Shown: positions 9,854-22,591, counted from the stretch's first letter. The stretch: DNA of 64,000 bases from Nostocoides sp. HKS02 (GCF_009707485.1 NZ_CP046121.1:868001-932000); one strand, 5' to 3'. Notes: a model not told the origin generated them from the letters alone. Program-made: numbers and translations.

Positions 9854-10776
9854 GCGCCAGCCGTTCCGCGCAGCCGGACCATGCCGCGGGTGAGTGCCAC
9901 GACGAGCAGGCAGGCCAACAGCATGTGCATGAGGACGACGCCCCAGGGCAGGCCGGTGAAGTACTGGGTGTACCCCACGACGCCCTGAGCCACGGTCACC
10001 GCGAGGACGCCGCTCCAGGCGCGGACGGGCGCGGTCGTGGCGGCGGTCAGTCGCGCCGCGAGCCACACTGCCAGCGCCAGCCCGAGGAACACCATCACCG
10101 AGTCGGCGTGCAGCCACGACACGCTGCGCGGGTCGACGGCGAACCGGGCCGGCTCGTGGGCATCGCCGGAGTGGGGGCCCGAGCCGGTCACGACGGTGCC
10201 GAGCGCCAACACCACGGCCGCCACCGCGCACGCGGCCCAGCCCAGCCGCTCGACCAGGGGCGGCACGACGAGGGGGCGCGGACCACGTGGTTCGGGCGAC
10301 CGGAAGACGAGGTATGCCGAGGCGGCGACGAGGCACATCGACACGAGGAAGTGCGCCGCAACGGTGACCGGGTTCAGCCCGGTCCGGACCGTGATCCCGC
10401 CGAGGACGGCCTGCGTCGCCACCCCCCCGAGGACGACCCAGGCCGGCACCATGAGGTCACGACGGCGGCCGGCCCAGCGCCACACGGCATACACGGTGGC
10501 CAGGGCGGCGATGCTCACGACGCTGGTGAGCGTGCGGTTGCCGAACTCGACGTAACGGTGCCAGCCCTCGGCCTGGTGCGGCACGGGGACGTAGGAGCCG
10601 GGAACGCACTGGGGCCAGGTCGGGCACCCGAGCCCGCTGCCAGTGAGCCGGACGAGGCCCCCGGTCACGACGATGAGTACCTCCACGACGAGGTTCGTCA
10701 GGAGGACGCGGGGGAGCCAGACCGATCCGCGGGCGGCTGGGGGAGCGGCAAGGGGCCTGGCGGGTGCTGCGGTCAC
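9844..10776 (-). CDS. ctaA: Heme A synthase (CtaA/COX15 family)
   Basis: Integral membrane mono-oxygenase that converts heme o to heme a. The 310-residue product has about eight hydrophobic helices. Candidate heme-ligand histidines sit in GWHRYVEFGNRT, VAAHFLVS, WLHADSV and LMHMLLA. The extracytoplasmic cysteine pair GLGCPTWPQC near residue 52 is typical of the Bacillus/actinobacterial type. GTG start. It lies downstream of the ABC-2 pair on the same strand, matching the mycobacterial order in which a ctaA-like gene follows an ABC permease and ATPase near sufR. Confidence 0.95.
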   Translation of the reverse strand: MTAAPARPLAAPPAARGSVWLPRVLLTNLVVEVLIVVTGGLVRLTGSGLGCPTWPQCVPGSYVPVPHQAEGWHRYVEFGNRTLTSVVSIAALATVYAVWRWAGRRRDLMVPAWVVLGGVATQAVLGGITVRTGLNPVTVAAHFLVSMCLVAASAYLVFRSPEPRGPRPLVVPPLVERLGWAACAVAAVVLALGTVVTGSGPHSGDAHEPARFAVDPRSVSWLHADSVMVFLGLALAVWLAARLTAATTAPVRAWSGVLAVTVAQGVVGYTQYFTGLPWGVVLMHMLLACLLVVALTRGMVRLRGTAGAAA

Positions 10777-10836
10777 GGCATCGAGGGTACGTGGCCGGGC
10801 CGGGGACGAACGGCCGGGGGCAGCACTCGAGGGTGC

Positions 10837-10862
10837 AGCTCGAGGGCTCAGCTCGGGGGCTC
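10837..10862. repeat. 13-base tandem repeat at ABC permease stop
   Basis: Two copies of AGCTCGAGGGCTC, the second with one change (AGCTCGGGGGCTC), plus a weaker third unit just upstream (from 10822). The second copy runs into the permease stop codon at 10861-10863. Confidence 0.6.
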
Positions 10863-11685
10863 AGTCGGCCCAACGGAAGAACCGGCGCGCGAGCAGGGTC
10901 GCGACGAGCGCCCACGCTGCCAGGACGAGCCAGTCTCCGAGCCGGGCCTGCCCGGAGACCAGGGCGCCACGCAGACCGTCACCGAGGGCGCCCGACGGGA
11001 GCAGCTCGACGAACGGAGCCAGGCTGCGCGGGAGCTCCGTGCCCGAGACGACGACCCCGCCGAGCCCGAGCAGCGCGACCCAGATGAGGTTCGCGAGGGC
11101 GAGGACGCCCTCAGCCCGGAGGGTGCCGCCGAGCAGCAGCGCCAGGGCGACGAACGCCCACGTGCCGAGCAGCGTGGAGACCAGGGCCGCGGGGATGCCG
11201 CGCAGGGCGGGGTCCCACCCGAGCGCCGCGCCGAGCGCGCCGATCACGGCGAACTGCAGGGCCACCACCGCCAGCACCGCCACCGCCTTGGCCAGCAGCA
11301 GGCCGGTGCGGCCCAGCGGGGTCACGCCGAGAAGGCGCAGCACGCCGTAGCGGCGGTCGAACCCGGTCGAGATGGCCTGCCCCGTGAACGCGGAGGAGAT
11401 GACGCACAGGGCGAGCACACCGGGCACCGCGAGGTCGACCCGTCGACCCGAGCCGAGGGAGATCGCGTGCGTGTGCACGAGTCCGACCAGGACCGCGGCG
11501 GGCAGGACGACAGCCACGAGCAGCTGCTCGCCGTTGCGCAGCAGCGTGCCGGCCTCGAACCTCGCTTGGGCCAGGACGCGCCGCCACGGGCTCGCCGGCG
11601 TCGTCCCGGGCGTGCCGGGGATGCCGGGGGTGCCAGGGGTGCCAGGGGTGCCGGGGTACGCCGCCTCGGCGCGCGCCGCGCTCAT
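10861..11685 (-). CDS. ABC-2 type transporter permease
   Basis: A 274-residue membrane protein with six predicted helices, for example LLVAVVLPAAVLVGLV and TWAFVALALLLGGTL. It has the ABC-2 arrangement including the ISTGFDRRYGVLRLLGVTPLGR cytosolic region. ATG at 11685 overlaps the ATPase stop (ATGA), so the two form one exporter. The first ~35 residues contain an unusual Pro-Gly-Thr repeat encoded by a 9-base tandem repeat. In mycobacteria the equivalent pair lies between ctaA and sufR. The substrate is unknown; a role in heme/cytochrome assembly is only a contextual guess. Confidence 0.9.
   Translation of the reverse strand: MSAARAEAAYPGTPGTPGTPGIPGTPGTTPASPWRRVLAQARFEAGTLLRNGEQLLVAVVLPAAVLVGLVHTHAISLGSGRRVDLAVPGVLALCVISSAFTGQAISTGFDRRYGVLRLLGVTPLGRTGLLLAKAVAVLAVVALQFAVIGALGAALGWDPALRGIPAALVSTLLGTWAFVALALLLGGTLRAEGVLALANLIWVALLGLGGVVVSGTELPRSLAPFVELLPSGALGDGLRGALVSGQARLGDWLVLAAWALVATLLARRFFRWAD
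11608..11657. repeat. 9-base tandem repeat encoding Pro-Gly-Thr
   Basis: About five to six imperfect copies of GGGGTGCCA/GGGGTGCCG inside the permease N-terminus. On the minus strand they read PGTPGTPGTPGIPGTPGT. Copy number in such repeats is often variable between strains. Confidence 0.85.
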
Positions 11686-12392
11686 GCGACGGACCTGCGG
11701 GTGAGGGCGAAGTAGCGTTCCTCGAGCCCGACGCCTGCGGTGACCTCGGCCAGCGTGCCGTCGGCGACGACCCTGGCCGAGGCGACGACGACGATGTGGT
11801 CGGCCAGCCGCTCGGCTTCCTCGAACGAGTGCGTCGTCACGACGACGGCGGTGCCGGCGGTCGCGGTCGCGCGCACAAGGTCCCAGACGTCGAGCCGCGC
11901 ATGGGGGTCGAGCCCGGCGCTGGGTTCGTCGAGGAACACCACCTCGGGTCGGCCGACCAGGGCCGCGGCCAGCGCGACGCGCTGTCGCTGGCCACCGGAC
12001 AGTCGGCGTACGGGGGTGCCGGCGAACTCCACGATGCCGAGCCGCTCGGCGAGGTCGTCGACCGGTGCGGGCGCGGCATACAGCGAGGCGAGGTGGTGCA
12101 GGAGCCGCAGCGGGCGGGCCGAGTTGGGCAGGCCGCCGTCCTGGAGCATCACCCCGACGCGGGCCCGGTGGTCGGGCCCGGCTCGCCAGGGGTCGCGGCC
12201 CAGCACGCGGACCTCGCCGGCATCCGGGCGCCGCAGCCCCTCGCAGCACTCGATCATGGTCGTCTTACCGGCGCCGTTGGGGCCGAGCATCGCGGTCACG
12301 GCTCCGGCAGTGGCGCTCCACCGGGCGCCGTCGACGGCGAGGTGGCCGCCATAGCGCTTCTCGAGCCCGGTGACGACGACAGCAGGTGGCAC
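11682..12392 (-). CDS. ABC transporter ATP-binding protein
   Basis: A 236-residue ABC ATPase with Walker A GPNGAGKTT (about residues 38-46), signature LSGGQRQRVAL, Walker B VVFLDEPSAGLD and H-loop TTHSFEEAE. It pairs with the overlapping permease gene downstream and probably drives export by an ABC-2 system. GTG start at 12392. The gene is divergent from the small twin genes and the LuxR-type regulator. Confidence 0.94.
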   Translation of the reverse strand: MPPAVVVTGLEKRYGGHLAVDGARWSATAGAVTAMLGPNGAGKTTMIECCEGLRRPDAGEVRVLGRDPWRAGPDHRARVGVMLQDGGLPNSARPLRLLHHLASLYAAPAPVDDLAERLGIVEFAGTPVRRLSGGQRQRVALAAALVGRPEVVFLDEPSAGLDPHARLDVWDLVRATATAGTAVVVTTHSFEEAERLADHIVVVASARVVADGTLAEVTAGVGLEERYFALTRRSVA

Positions 12393-12446
12393 GTCACGAG
12401 TCTAGGTGTGCCTGGCCGCTGTCCCGAACGCGGCCTGGGCAGGTGC

Positions 12447-12468
12447 CCGATGTGGGAGGGCACCTCAG
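12447..12468 (+). repeat. Duplicated upstream element, copy 1
   Basis: A 22-base segment with ATGTG at its left and ACCTCAG at its right. It matches 12625-12646 at about 16 of 22 positions. It ends 43 bases before the ATG of the first small twin gene. It may be a shared promoter or regulatory site that was copied with the gene. Confidence 0.5.
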
Positions 12469-12511
12469 AGCCGAAGCGTGGAGTCATCGACGACCCGCGA
12501 AGGAGCACCCC

Positions 12512-12697
12512 ATGAACCTCACCGCCCATCCGCTCTCGGTGCTTGCCGAGCTCACCTGGTCCCGGCCGGACCGCACCGACCTAAGGCCCCGCCGCCGCCC
12601 GGTGCCCACAGATAGGGCATGCGCCCCATGTGCGGGCCTACCTCAGCCGGGCAGCGTCAAGGCATCGCAACACCGCAACAACCAGCCGAGGAGCTGA
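12512..12697 (+). CDS. Small protein of unknown function, twin copy 1
   Basis: A 61-residue product starting MNLTAHPLSVLAELTWSR, followed by an Arg/Pro-rich region and a polar tail. AGGAG lies 6 bases before the ATG. The N-terminus is related to the next gene: both share A-x-PL-x3-AE-x2-W. The later part overlaps the upstream element of the second copy, so its C-terminus may be degenerate. I recognise no family. It sits between a divergent ABC ATPase and a large LuxR-type regulator. Confidence 0.55.
   Translation: MNLTAHPLSVLAELTWSRPDRTDLRPRRRPVPTDRACAPCAGLPQPGSVKASQHRNNQPRS
12625..12646 (+). repeat. Duplicated upstream element, copy 2
   Basis: Counterpart of 12447-12468, ending 52 bases before the ATG of the second small twin gene. 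The shared ATGTG and ACCTCAG blocks at equal spacing suggest common regulation or a tandem duplication of gene plus control region. Confidence 0.5.
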
Positions 12698-12698
12698 C

Positions 12699-12878
12699 AT
12701 GAGCATTGCCGCAGACCCCCTGTTCATCGCCGCCGAGGTGCAGTGGCGCTCACGGAACCTGTCCGTGGGGACCATTCCCGACCAGCCCGTCGCGCGCCGC
12801 CCGCACCGGCTCGCCAAGGCAGTGACGGAGCGCCTCCACCACCGCCACGGCCGTCCGGCCGCCCCTCGCGTCGCGTAG
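12699..12878 (+). CDS. Small protein of unknown function, twin copy 2
   Basis: A 59-residue product starting MSIAADPLFIAAEVQWRSRN and ending in a basic segment (HRLAKAVTERLHHRHGRP). GAGGAG sits 6 bases before the ATG. It resembles the preceding 61-residue product at the N-terminus (identical M, A, PL, A, E, W, with L/I/V swaps between). It ends just before the LuxR-type regulator on the same strand. Function is unknown; a small regulatory or stress-related basic peptide is only speculation. Confidence 0.6.
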   Translation: MSIAADPLFIAAEVQWRSRNLSVGTIPDQPVARRPHRLAKAVTERLHHRHGRPAAPRVA

Positions 12879-12933
12879 GCGTGTCGGTCAACGCACACCC
12901 CGAAACCCTCGCCGCGCTGTCGGAGCCGTCCGA

Positions 12934-12939
12934 CATAAT
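12934..12939 (+). promoter_or_regulatory. -10 box for leaderless LuxR-type regulator
   Basis: CATAAT lies exactly 7 bases before GTG 12947, the spacing expected when transcription starts at the first base of the start codon. This is the main reason for choosing the 12947 start over the upstream GTG at 12881. Confidence 0.45.
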
Positions 12940-12946
12940 CGACGGC

Positions 12947-15873
12947 GTGGGTCTCGAGGGTGTGCCGCAGGGGTTGCTCGTCGGCCGCGACACCGAGGCG
13001 GCGCGGCTTGCCGACCTGCTCGGCCTCGACGACGAGTCCGCCTCCGGGCTGGTGCTGCTGTCCGGTGACGCCGGCATCGGCAAGACCCGCCTCCTGGCCG
13101 AGACGGCCTCGCGGGCCAGGCGCGCGGGCTGGACGGTCCTCATCGGCCACTGCCTGGGTGAGGCCGGGCGGGTGCTGCCCTACCTGCCGTTCAGCGAGAT
13201 GCTCGGCCGGCTCGAGACGCAGGACCCCGCGGTCATCGAGCGCATCCTCACCATGCACCCCCACCTGGCGGGCTTGTTCCCGAGCCGGCGCCGTCCCACC
13301 GACCTCCGCGACCAGAGCCCGCTCGACACGGTCGACCGCGCCGACCTCGTCGAGGCCTCGCACGCGGCCTTCGAGGACCTCGCCCAGCAAGGCCCCCTGC
13401 TGCTCGTCGTCGAGGACGTCCACTGGGCCGACGACTCCTCCCGCGACCTGCTCACCCTTCTGTTCACCCGTGGCTTCGCCGGCCGGGTGAGCATCGTGGC
13501 GTCCTACCGCAGCGACGACCTGCACCGCCGTCACCCGCTGCGCGCGACGCTCGCGCACTGGTCGCGGCTCGGCGCCCTGCACCGCGTCGAGCTCGCCCCC
13601 TCAGCGACGATGCCGTCCGCGAGCTCGTCGTCGGCGTCCAACCCCGGCGCCTGAGTGAGGACCAGGTCCGCGCCGTGGTCGAGCGCGCCGAGGGCAACGC
13701 CTTCTTCGCCGAGGAGCTCGTGGCCGCGAGCGCCCTCGGGCGCACCGGGGTCGCCGAGGACCTCTCGCGGCTCCTCCTCGTGCGGTTCGACCAGCTGGGG
13801 CCGGCCGGCCAGCACGTCGTGCGCCTCGCGGCTGCGGCCGGCCGGCACGTGTCGCACGTGCTGCTCGCGAGCGTGGCCGGCCTGGGCGAGGGTGAGCTCG
13901 ACCAGGGCCTGCGCGACGCGGTCGAGCACCACATCCTGGTCCCCACCGACTCGGGGGGCTACGCCTTCCGGCACGCGCTCCTCGCCGAGACCATCTACGA
14001 CGACCTGCTGCCGGGTGAGCGCGTCCGCGCCCACGAGCGGTATGCCGCGGCCCTCACCACCGACCCCGCCCTCGGCAGCTGGGCCGACCTCGCCCGCCAC
14101 GCGTCGGCGGCGGGCGACCGCGAGCTCGCGCTGAACGCGAGCGTCCACGCCGGTGACGCCGCGCTCTCGGTGGGCGGCCCGCAGGAGGCCTGGCAGCACT
14201 ACCAGCTGGCCCTGTCGCTCATGCCCGACGGGCACCCCGACGCCGACCGGGTCTACCTGCGCGCCGCGGCCGCAGCCACCGCCAAGGGACAGGCCCTCAA
14301 GGGGCTCGAGCTCCTCCAGAGCCGACTCGCCCGGCGTGACGGCTCAGCCGACGTGGGTGGGCGAGCCGAGCTCCTGGCCGCGCTCGCCACCACGGCACGG
14401 CTCACCGAGAGCACCCTCGACACGCTCGCCGCGACGAAGGAGGGCCTGTCCCTGCTCGAGGCCAGTGGTGACGCCCATCCGCAGGCGCGGGCCCGGCTGC
14501 TGGCCGCCCACGTCCAGGCGCTCGCCGACCGCGGCCGAGACGAGGAGGCCGCCGCTGCGGCCGACGAGGCGGTCGCCGCAGCCAACGCGGCCGGCCTGCC
14601 CGGCGTCGCCGACGAAGTGCGCGTGGTCGCGGCCCGGGTCCTCGAGCGCGCGGGCGATCCCGAGACGAGCCGGGTCACCCTCGAGCGCATCATCGCCGAG
14701 ACCACTACCGCCGGGGATCCGGCGCAGGTGCGGGCGTTCCACCACCTGGGTTCGCTGCACCACCGCTCGGGTCGCCTTGACCGGGCCGTCGAGGTCTACC
14801 TCGCCGGCGCCGAGGCGGGGCGGGTCGCCGGTCGCCGGTGGGCGCCGTACGCGTTCGACTGCCTGCTGCTCGCCGCGGTCGCCGCATACGAAGCCGGGCG
14901 CTGGGACGACGCCCTCGCGATCCTTGCTGTCGACGACGACTGCCCGCCGCAACCAGCCGGGGCGATGCTCGTGGGGGCGCGGCTCTACGTCGCGGCGGGC
15001 CGCGGGGAACCCGGGTGGCAGGGCACGCTCGCCGAGACCCGCCAGTGGTGGGAGGCCGACGGCCTTGTGGCGGTGCTCGCGGGCAGCGCGGCGATCGACC
15101 TGCACGGGTCGGCCGGCGACCTGCCCGCTGCCGTCGCGGCCCACGACGAGGTCGTGGCCGTGCTCACCGACATCTGGCAGCCCCACTTCGAGGCCCAGCT
15201 CCGCATCGGCGCGCTGCTTCTGGGCCAGCTGGGCTCGCACATCCAACGCACGCCCACGACCGAGCACCGCGAGCTGCTGGCCCGCGGTCGCGCGGCGGTC
15301 GATGCGGGGGAGCAGGCCTGGGAGCTCGCCGCCCCGCGCGGTGCTGGCGGGCTCGAGTCGAGCGCCTGGCTGGCCCGGTTGCGGGCCGAGGGGCTCCGGC
15401 TGCAGTGGCTCGGCGGCGACCCCGTCGAGTCCGACACCCTCGTGGCAGCCTGGCAGGAGGCCGTCGACCGCTTCGACGCCTATGGCTATCGCTACGAGTC
15501 GGCCCGGTCGCGGGCCCGGCTGGGTGCAGCGCAACAGGCCCGCGGTGACGCCGGCGCCTCGGCAACCCTGCAGGCCGCGCTCGAGGTGGCTCGCGAGCTC
15601 GGCGCGGAGCCGCTGCGTGCCGAGATCAGGGCGACCGGTGGTGCTCGTCCCCAGCCGGGGCCAGCGCACCGTCTCGGTGAGGCACTGACGCCGCGCGAGC
15701 AGGAGATCCTCGGGCTCGTGGCGCTCGGGCGCAGCAACCGCCAGATCGGCACCCAGCTGTTCATCAGCGCCAAGACCGCCAGCGTCCACGTCTCCAACAT
15801 CCTGGCCAAGCTGGGGGTGGCCGGTCGTGGCGAGGCGGTGGCGGTCGCCCGCGAGCGGGGCATCCTGTCGTGA
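12947..15873 (+). CDS. Large AAA-domain LuxR-family transcriptional regulator (one frameshift)
   Basis: About 975 residues of LAL/MalT-like architecture. An N-terminal AAA_16 ATPase has Walker A SGDAGIGKTRLLAE and Walker B LLLVVEDVHWADDSS. A long helical repeat region rich in Ala/Leu/Glu follows. The C-terminal LuxR helix-turn-helix is LTPREQEILGLVALGRSNRQ...VSNILAKLG. The reading frame breaks at the C run 13596-13600. One added C joins HRVELAPLSDDAVREL to RRLSEDQVRAVVERAEGN, so a base is probably missing. The inducer and targets are unknown. It is preceded by two small twin genes. Confidence 0.88.
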
Positions 15874-15911
15874 CCTGACGCCCGTGCACGCCGCGCCGAG
15901 GTCGCCCGGGC

Positions 15912-15930
15912 CGAGGTTAGGTACACCTTG
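15912..15930 (+). promoter_or_regulatory. Candidate DtxR/IdeR iron box upstream of sufR
   Basis: AGGTTAG-G-TACACCT at 15914-15928 resembles the palindromic iron-box core AGGTTAG-N-CTAACCT, with a perfect left half and 5 of 7 matches on the right. It lies 39-57 bases before the sufR start. Iron-dependent control of Fe-S biogenesis would make sense, but binding is not shown. Confidence 0.4.
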
Positions 15931-15950
15931 CTATCGGGTCGCCGGGGTAA

Positions 15951-15961
15951 TTACGTAACAT
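15951..15961 (+). promoter_or_regulatory. sufR promoter -10 with TTACGTAA palindrome
   Basis: TTACGTAA (15951-15958) overlaps TAACAT (15956-15961), which lies 7 bases before GTG 15969. The arrangement predicts a leaderless transcript. The palindrome is a plausible operator for SufR autoregulation. Confidence 0.4.
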
Positions 15962-15968
15962 TGGCGTT

Positions 15969-16723
15969 GTGAATATGCCGGTGGCGTCCGAAGCGCCCCA
16001 CGTCCTCGAGTCGCGCACCCGCGACCGGGTCCTGCAGGCGATCAGCGAGCAGGGCCCGATCACGGCCGTGGCGCTGGGTCGTGACCTCGGCCTCACCACC
16101 CCCGCAGTCCGCCGTCACCTCGAGAACCTCGCCGAGTCCGGCCTGATCATCGAGCGTGAGACGAGCCACGGCATCCGCGGGCGCGGACGGCCGGCCCGAG
16201 CCTTCGTGCTCAGCGACGCCGGCCACCAGGCTCTCGAGTCCGACTACGACCACCTCGCCACCCAGGCGCTGCGCTTCCTCGCAGCCGAGTCCGGCGGCGA
16301 TGCCGTGCGCCGGTTCGCCGAGGCCCGCGTGGGTGAGCTCGAGCAGCGGTATGCCGCCGAGCTGGCCTCCGCCGGCACCGACACCGCGGCGCGCGTCGAC
16401 GTCCTCGTGACGGCGCTGAGCCGCGACGGGTTCGCCGCCTCGGCCCGCCCCGTCGGCGAGACGAGCTCCTCCCGCAGCCCGCTCACCGGCATACAGCTCT
16501 GTCAGGGGCACTGCCCGGTGCAGCACGCGGCACGGGAATTTCCTGCGTTCTGTGACGCTGAAACGGACGCGTTCTCGCGCCTGCTCGGCGTGCACGTCCA
16601 GCGGCTGGCCACGCTGGCGCACGGCGACCACGTCTGCACCACCTTCGTCCCCACCCCGAGTCTCAACACGCCGAACGTCGACACCCTGAACGTCCCCACC
16701 CCATCGAAGGAAGGGTCCACGCG

Positions 16724-16727
<4 letters not shown>
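15969..16727 (+). CDS. sufR: SUF operon repressor SufR (ArsR-like, Fe-S binding)
   Basis: DNA-binding Fe-S sensor that controls the SUF operon. Winged helix-turn-helix at about residues 18-75 ([38 protein letters not shown]). The C-terminal cluster-binding cysteines are in [19 protein letters not shown], matching the SufR pattern of C-x3-C followed by a third Cys. GTG 15969 is probably leaderless, with an in-frame ATG two codons later. The last ~30 residues are a low-complexity Thr/Pro/Asn tail. The stop overlaps the sufB start (ATGA). Confidence 0.94.
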
Positions 16728-18142
<1,415 letters not shown>

Positions 18143-18146
<4 letters not shown>

Positions 18147-19334
18147 GCCTCCTGGCCCAGAAGAACCCCACCGCAGGCGAGCACATCGACTCTGCCGCCG
18201 CGTTCGTCCCCGACCAGTCGCGCGCCGAGCGCAAGACCTCGTATGCCGTGGACGACTTCCTCGTCCCCGGCGGCCGTGAGGAGGAGTGGCGGTTCAGTCC
18301 CGTCGACCGACTCTCAGCGCTTGTTCCAGGTCGCGCCGAGCGAGTCCGACAAGGTCTCCGTCGAGGTGATCGCGCCGCAGGGCGTGACCACCTCGCGGGT
18401 CGACCCGTTGGCTGCCGGCGTGCTCGTGCCCGCGGACCGCGCGTCCGCCGTGGCGTGGGCCGGCGAGGAGCAGGCGACCCAGGTGAGCATCCCCGCCGAC
18501 GCCGAGCTCACCGAGCCGGTGCGGATCACCATCACGGCCCGCGACCTGGCCCGCGTCAACGGGCACCTGGTCATCGACGCCGGGCACCACTCGCGCGCCA
18601 CGGTGGTGCTGACCCATCGTGGCTCCGCCGAGTGCGGGGCCAACGTGGAGCTCAAGGTCGGCGATGGTGCCGACCTCACCTTCGTCACCGTTCAGGAGTG
18701 GGACGACGACTCGCTGCACCTGAGCCAGAACGACGCCCTCATCGGCCGCGACGCACGCTTGCGCCACATCGCGGTCACCCTGGGCGGCAAGGTCGTGCGC
18801 GTCTCGACCAATGCTCGCTACTCCGGCCCAGGCGGTTCCTTCGAGGGACTCGGCGTCTACTTCGCCGATGCCGGTCAGCACCAGGAGCACCGGCTGTTCG
18901 TCGACCACGAGGCGCCGCACTGCCACTCCAACGTCGAGTACAAGGGCGCCCTGCAGGGCGAGAGCGCCCACACGGTCTGGGTGGGTGACGTCCTCATCCG
19001 GGCCAGCGCCGAGGGCACCGACACCTACGAGCTCAACCGCAACCTCGTCCTCACCGACGGGGCGCGGGCCGACTCGATCCCCAACCTCGAGATCGAGACC
19101 GGCGAGATCGTCGGCGCGGGTCACGCGTCGGCCACCGGCCGGTTCGACGACGAGCAGCTGTTCTACCTCCAGGCACGCGGCATCCCCGAGGACGCCGCCC
19201 GTCGTCTCGTGGTGCGCGGCTTCTTCGCGAGCATCGTGGCCCGGATCGGGGTGCCGGAGATCTCCGACCACCTGATGGCAGCCATCGACGCCGAGCTCGA
19301 GGGCTCCCCGCTCGTCGCGGAGGGCGTCGCGTGA
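18143..19334 (+). CDS. sufD: Fe-S cluster assembly protein SufD (one frameshift)
   Basis: Partner of SufB in the SufBCD complex, about 396 residues. It starts with TTG at 18143 overlapping the sufB stop, with GGAAGGAG upstream. The N-terminal REEEWRFSPVDRLSAL must join FQVAPSESDKVSVEV by removing one T at 18321-18322 in GCTTGTTC. The rest reads through EAPHCHSNVEYKGALQGESA (a conserved SufD/SufB block) and DDEQLFYLQARGIPEDAARR. The stop overlaps the Rieske gene (GTGA). Same indel context as at 8935, 34100 and 35559. Confidence 0.94.
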
Positions 19335-19696
19335 GCGCGGTTCCCGAGACGGTGACCGACAGCGACGAGACCGAGTTCGTGCGCGTCTGTCGAGTCGACG
19401 AGCTACCTGCGGTCGGGGTGGCGGCGGCAGAGGTCAACGGCACGGTCATGGCCATCGTCCACACGCAGGACGGGGCCATCCACGCGGTCGACGACACGTG
19501 CAGCCACGCCAACGTGTCGCTCTCGGAGGGCGAGCTCGACGGCTGCACCCTCGAGTGCTGGCTGCACGGCTCACGCTTCGACGTCCGCACCGGTGCGCCC
19601 TCCGGCCCGCCCGCAACCATCCCCATCAACGTCTACCCGGTGAAGGTCGAGGACGACGAGGTTTTCGTCGGCACGACCCCCGTGAACACCCCCTGA
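19331..19696 (+). CDS. Rieske-type [2Fe-2S] ferredoxin of the SUF operon
   Basis: A 121-residue soluble Rieske protein. Cluster ligands are visible as DTCSHANVSLSEG (C-x-H) and ECWLHGSRFD (C-x2-H). Such non-heme ferredoxins commonly sit inside actinobacterial suf operons between sufD and sufC and are thought to supply electrons. The GTG start overlaps the sufD stop. It has no membrane helix, so it is distinct from the respiratory Rieske subunit. Confidence 0.92.
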   Translation: MSAVPETVTDSDETEFVRVCRVDELPAVGVAAAEVNGTVMAIVHTQDGAIHAVDDTCSHANVSLSEGELDGCTLECWLHGSRFDVRTGAPSGPPATIPINVYPVKVEDDEVFVGTTPVNTP

Positions 19697-19725
19697 ACCG
19701 GCTGAGAGCAGAGGAACGTAAACCC

Positions 19726-21760
<2,035 letters not shown>

Positions 21761-21761
<1 letters not shown>

Positions 21762-22252
21762 TGGACCTCTACCAGGAGCTCATCCTCGAGCACTCCAAGC
21801 GCCCCCACCACGCCGGGCTGCGCGAGCCCTTCGGTGCGCAGGTGCACCACGTCAACCCCACCTGCGGCGACGAGGTGACGCTGCGGGTCGCCGTCGAGGG
21901 CAGCGGGCCGGACGCCGTCGTCACCGACGTGTCCTACGACGCGCTCGGCTGCTCGATCTCGATGGCGTCGACCAGCGTGCTGACCGACGAGGTGATCGGT
22001 CACACCGTCGCCGAGGCCCTCGCGACCCACGAGGCGATGCGCACCATGCTCACCTCCAAGGGTCAGCTCGCCGGCGACGAGGACGAGATCGGCGACGGCG
22101 TGGCGTTCGCCGGTGTCTCGAAGTACCCCGCCCGCGTGAAATGTGCTCTCCTGGGATGGATGGCGTTCACCGACGCGTTGAACCAGGCGATGAACCAACC
22201 GATGGGCCAGCAGGACCTCGACACCCGTCAGATGAAGGAAGCAGGACGATGA
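21761..22252 (+). CDS. sufU: Fe-S assembly sulfur-acceptor protein SufU
   Basis: Zinc-dependent sulfurtransferase partner of SufS. Of 163 residues, three conserved cysteines are visible in NPTCGDEV, DALGCSISMAS and RVKCALLGW, with the Asp of CGDE as the fourth zinc ligand. The C-terminal ~25 residues are Met/Gln-rich (NQAMNQPMGQQD), which is longer than usual. The start overlaps the sufS stop and the stop overlaps sufT (ATGA). Confidence 0.96.
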
Positions 22253-22575
22253 GCGAAGTGACCACCCGGCCGAACGTCGCGGACGTCGAAGAGGCCATGC
22301 GCGACGTCGTCGACCCCGAGCTCGGCATCAACGTCGTCGACCTCGGCCTCGTCTACGGCATCACCGTCGACGCCCAGAACCACGCCGTCCTCGACATGAC
22401 GCTGACCTCGGCCGCGTGCCCGCTGACCGACGTCATCGAGGACCAGACGGCCCAGGCGCTCGAGGGCCTGGTCGCGTCCTACCGCGTCAACTGGGTCTGG
22501 ATGCCGCCATGGGGCCCCGACAAGATCACCGACGACGGCCGCGAGCAGCTGCGCGCCCTCGGCTTCAACCTCTGA
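22249..22575 (+). CDS. sufT: SufT / MIP18-family (DUF59) Fe-S maturation protein
   Basis: A 108-residue MIP18-family protein. The core shows VVDPELGINVVDLGLVYGI and the conserved cysteine in TSAACPLTDVIEDQ. SufT proteins help load Fe-S clusters into client enzymes under high demand. The ATG overlaps the sufU stop; an upstream extension in the same frame would sit inside sufU and is rejected. It is the last clear member of the suf operon. Confidence 0.93.
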   Translation: MSEVTTRPNVADVEEAMRDVVDPELGINVVDLGLVYGITVDAQNHAVLDMTLTSAACPLTDVIEDQTAQALEGLVASYRVNWVWMPPWGPDKITDDGREQLRALGFNL

Positions 22576-22591
22576 GCAGCTCCGCCCACCC

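Noticed and set aside
12881..12946. Upstream GTG (12881) as start of the LuxR-type regulator
   Set aside because: The -10-like CATAAT at 12934-12939 lies inside that extension and points to the GTG at 12947; the extra residues show no domain. The alternative cannot be fully excluded.
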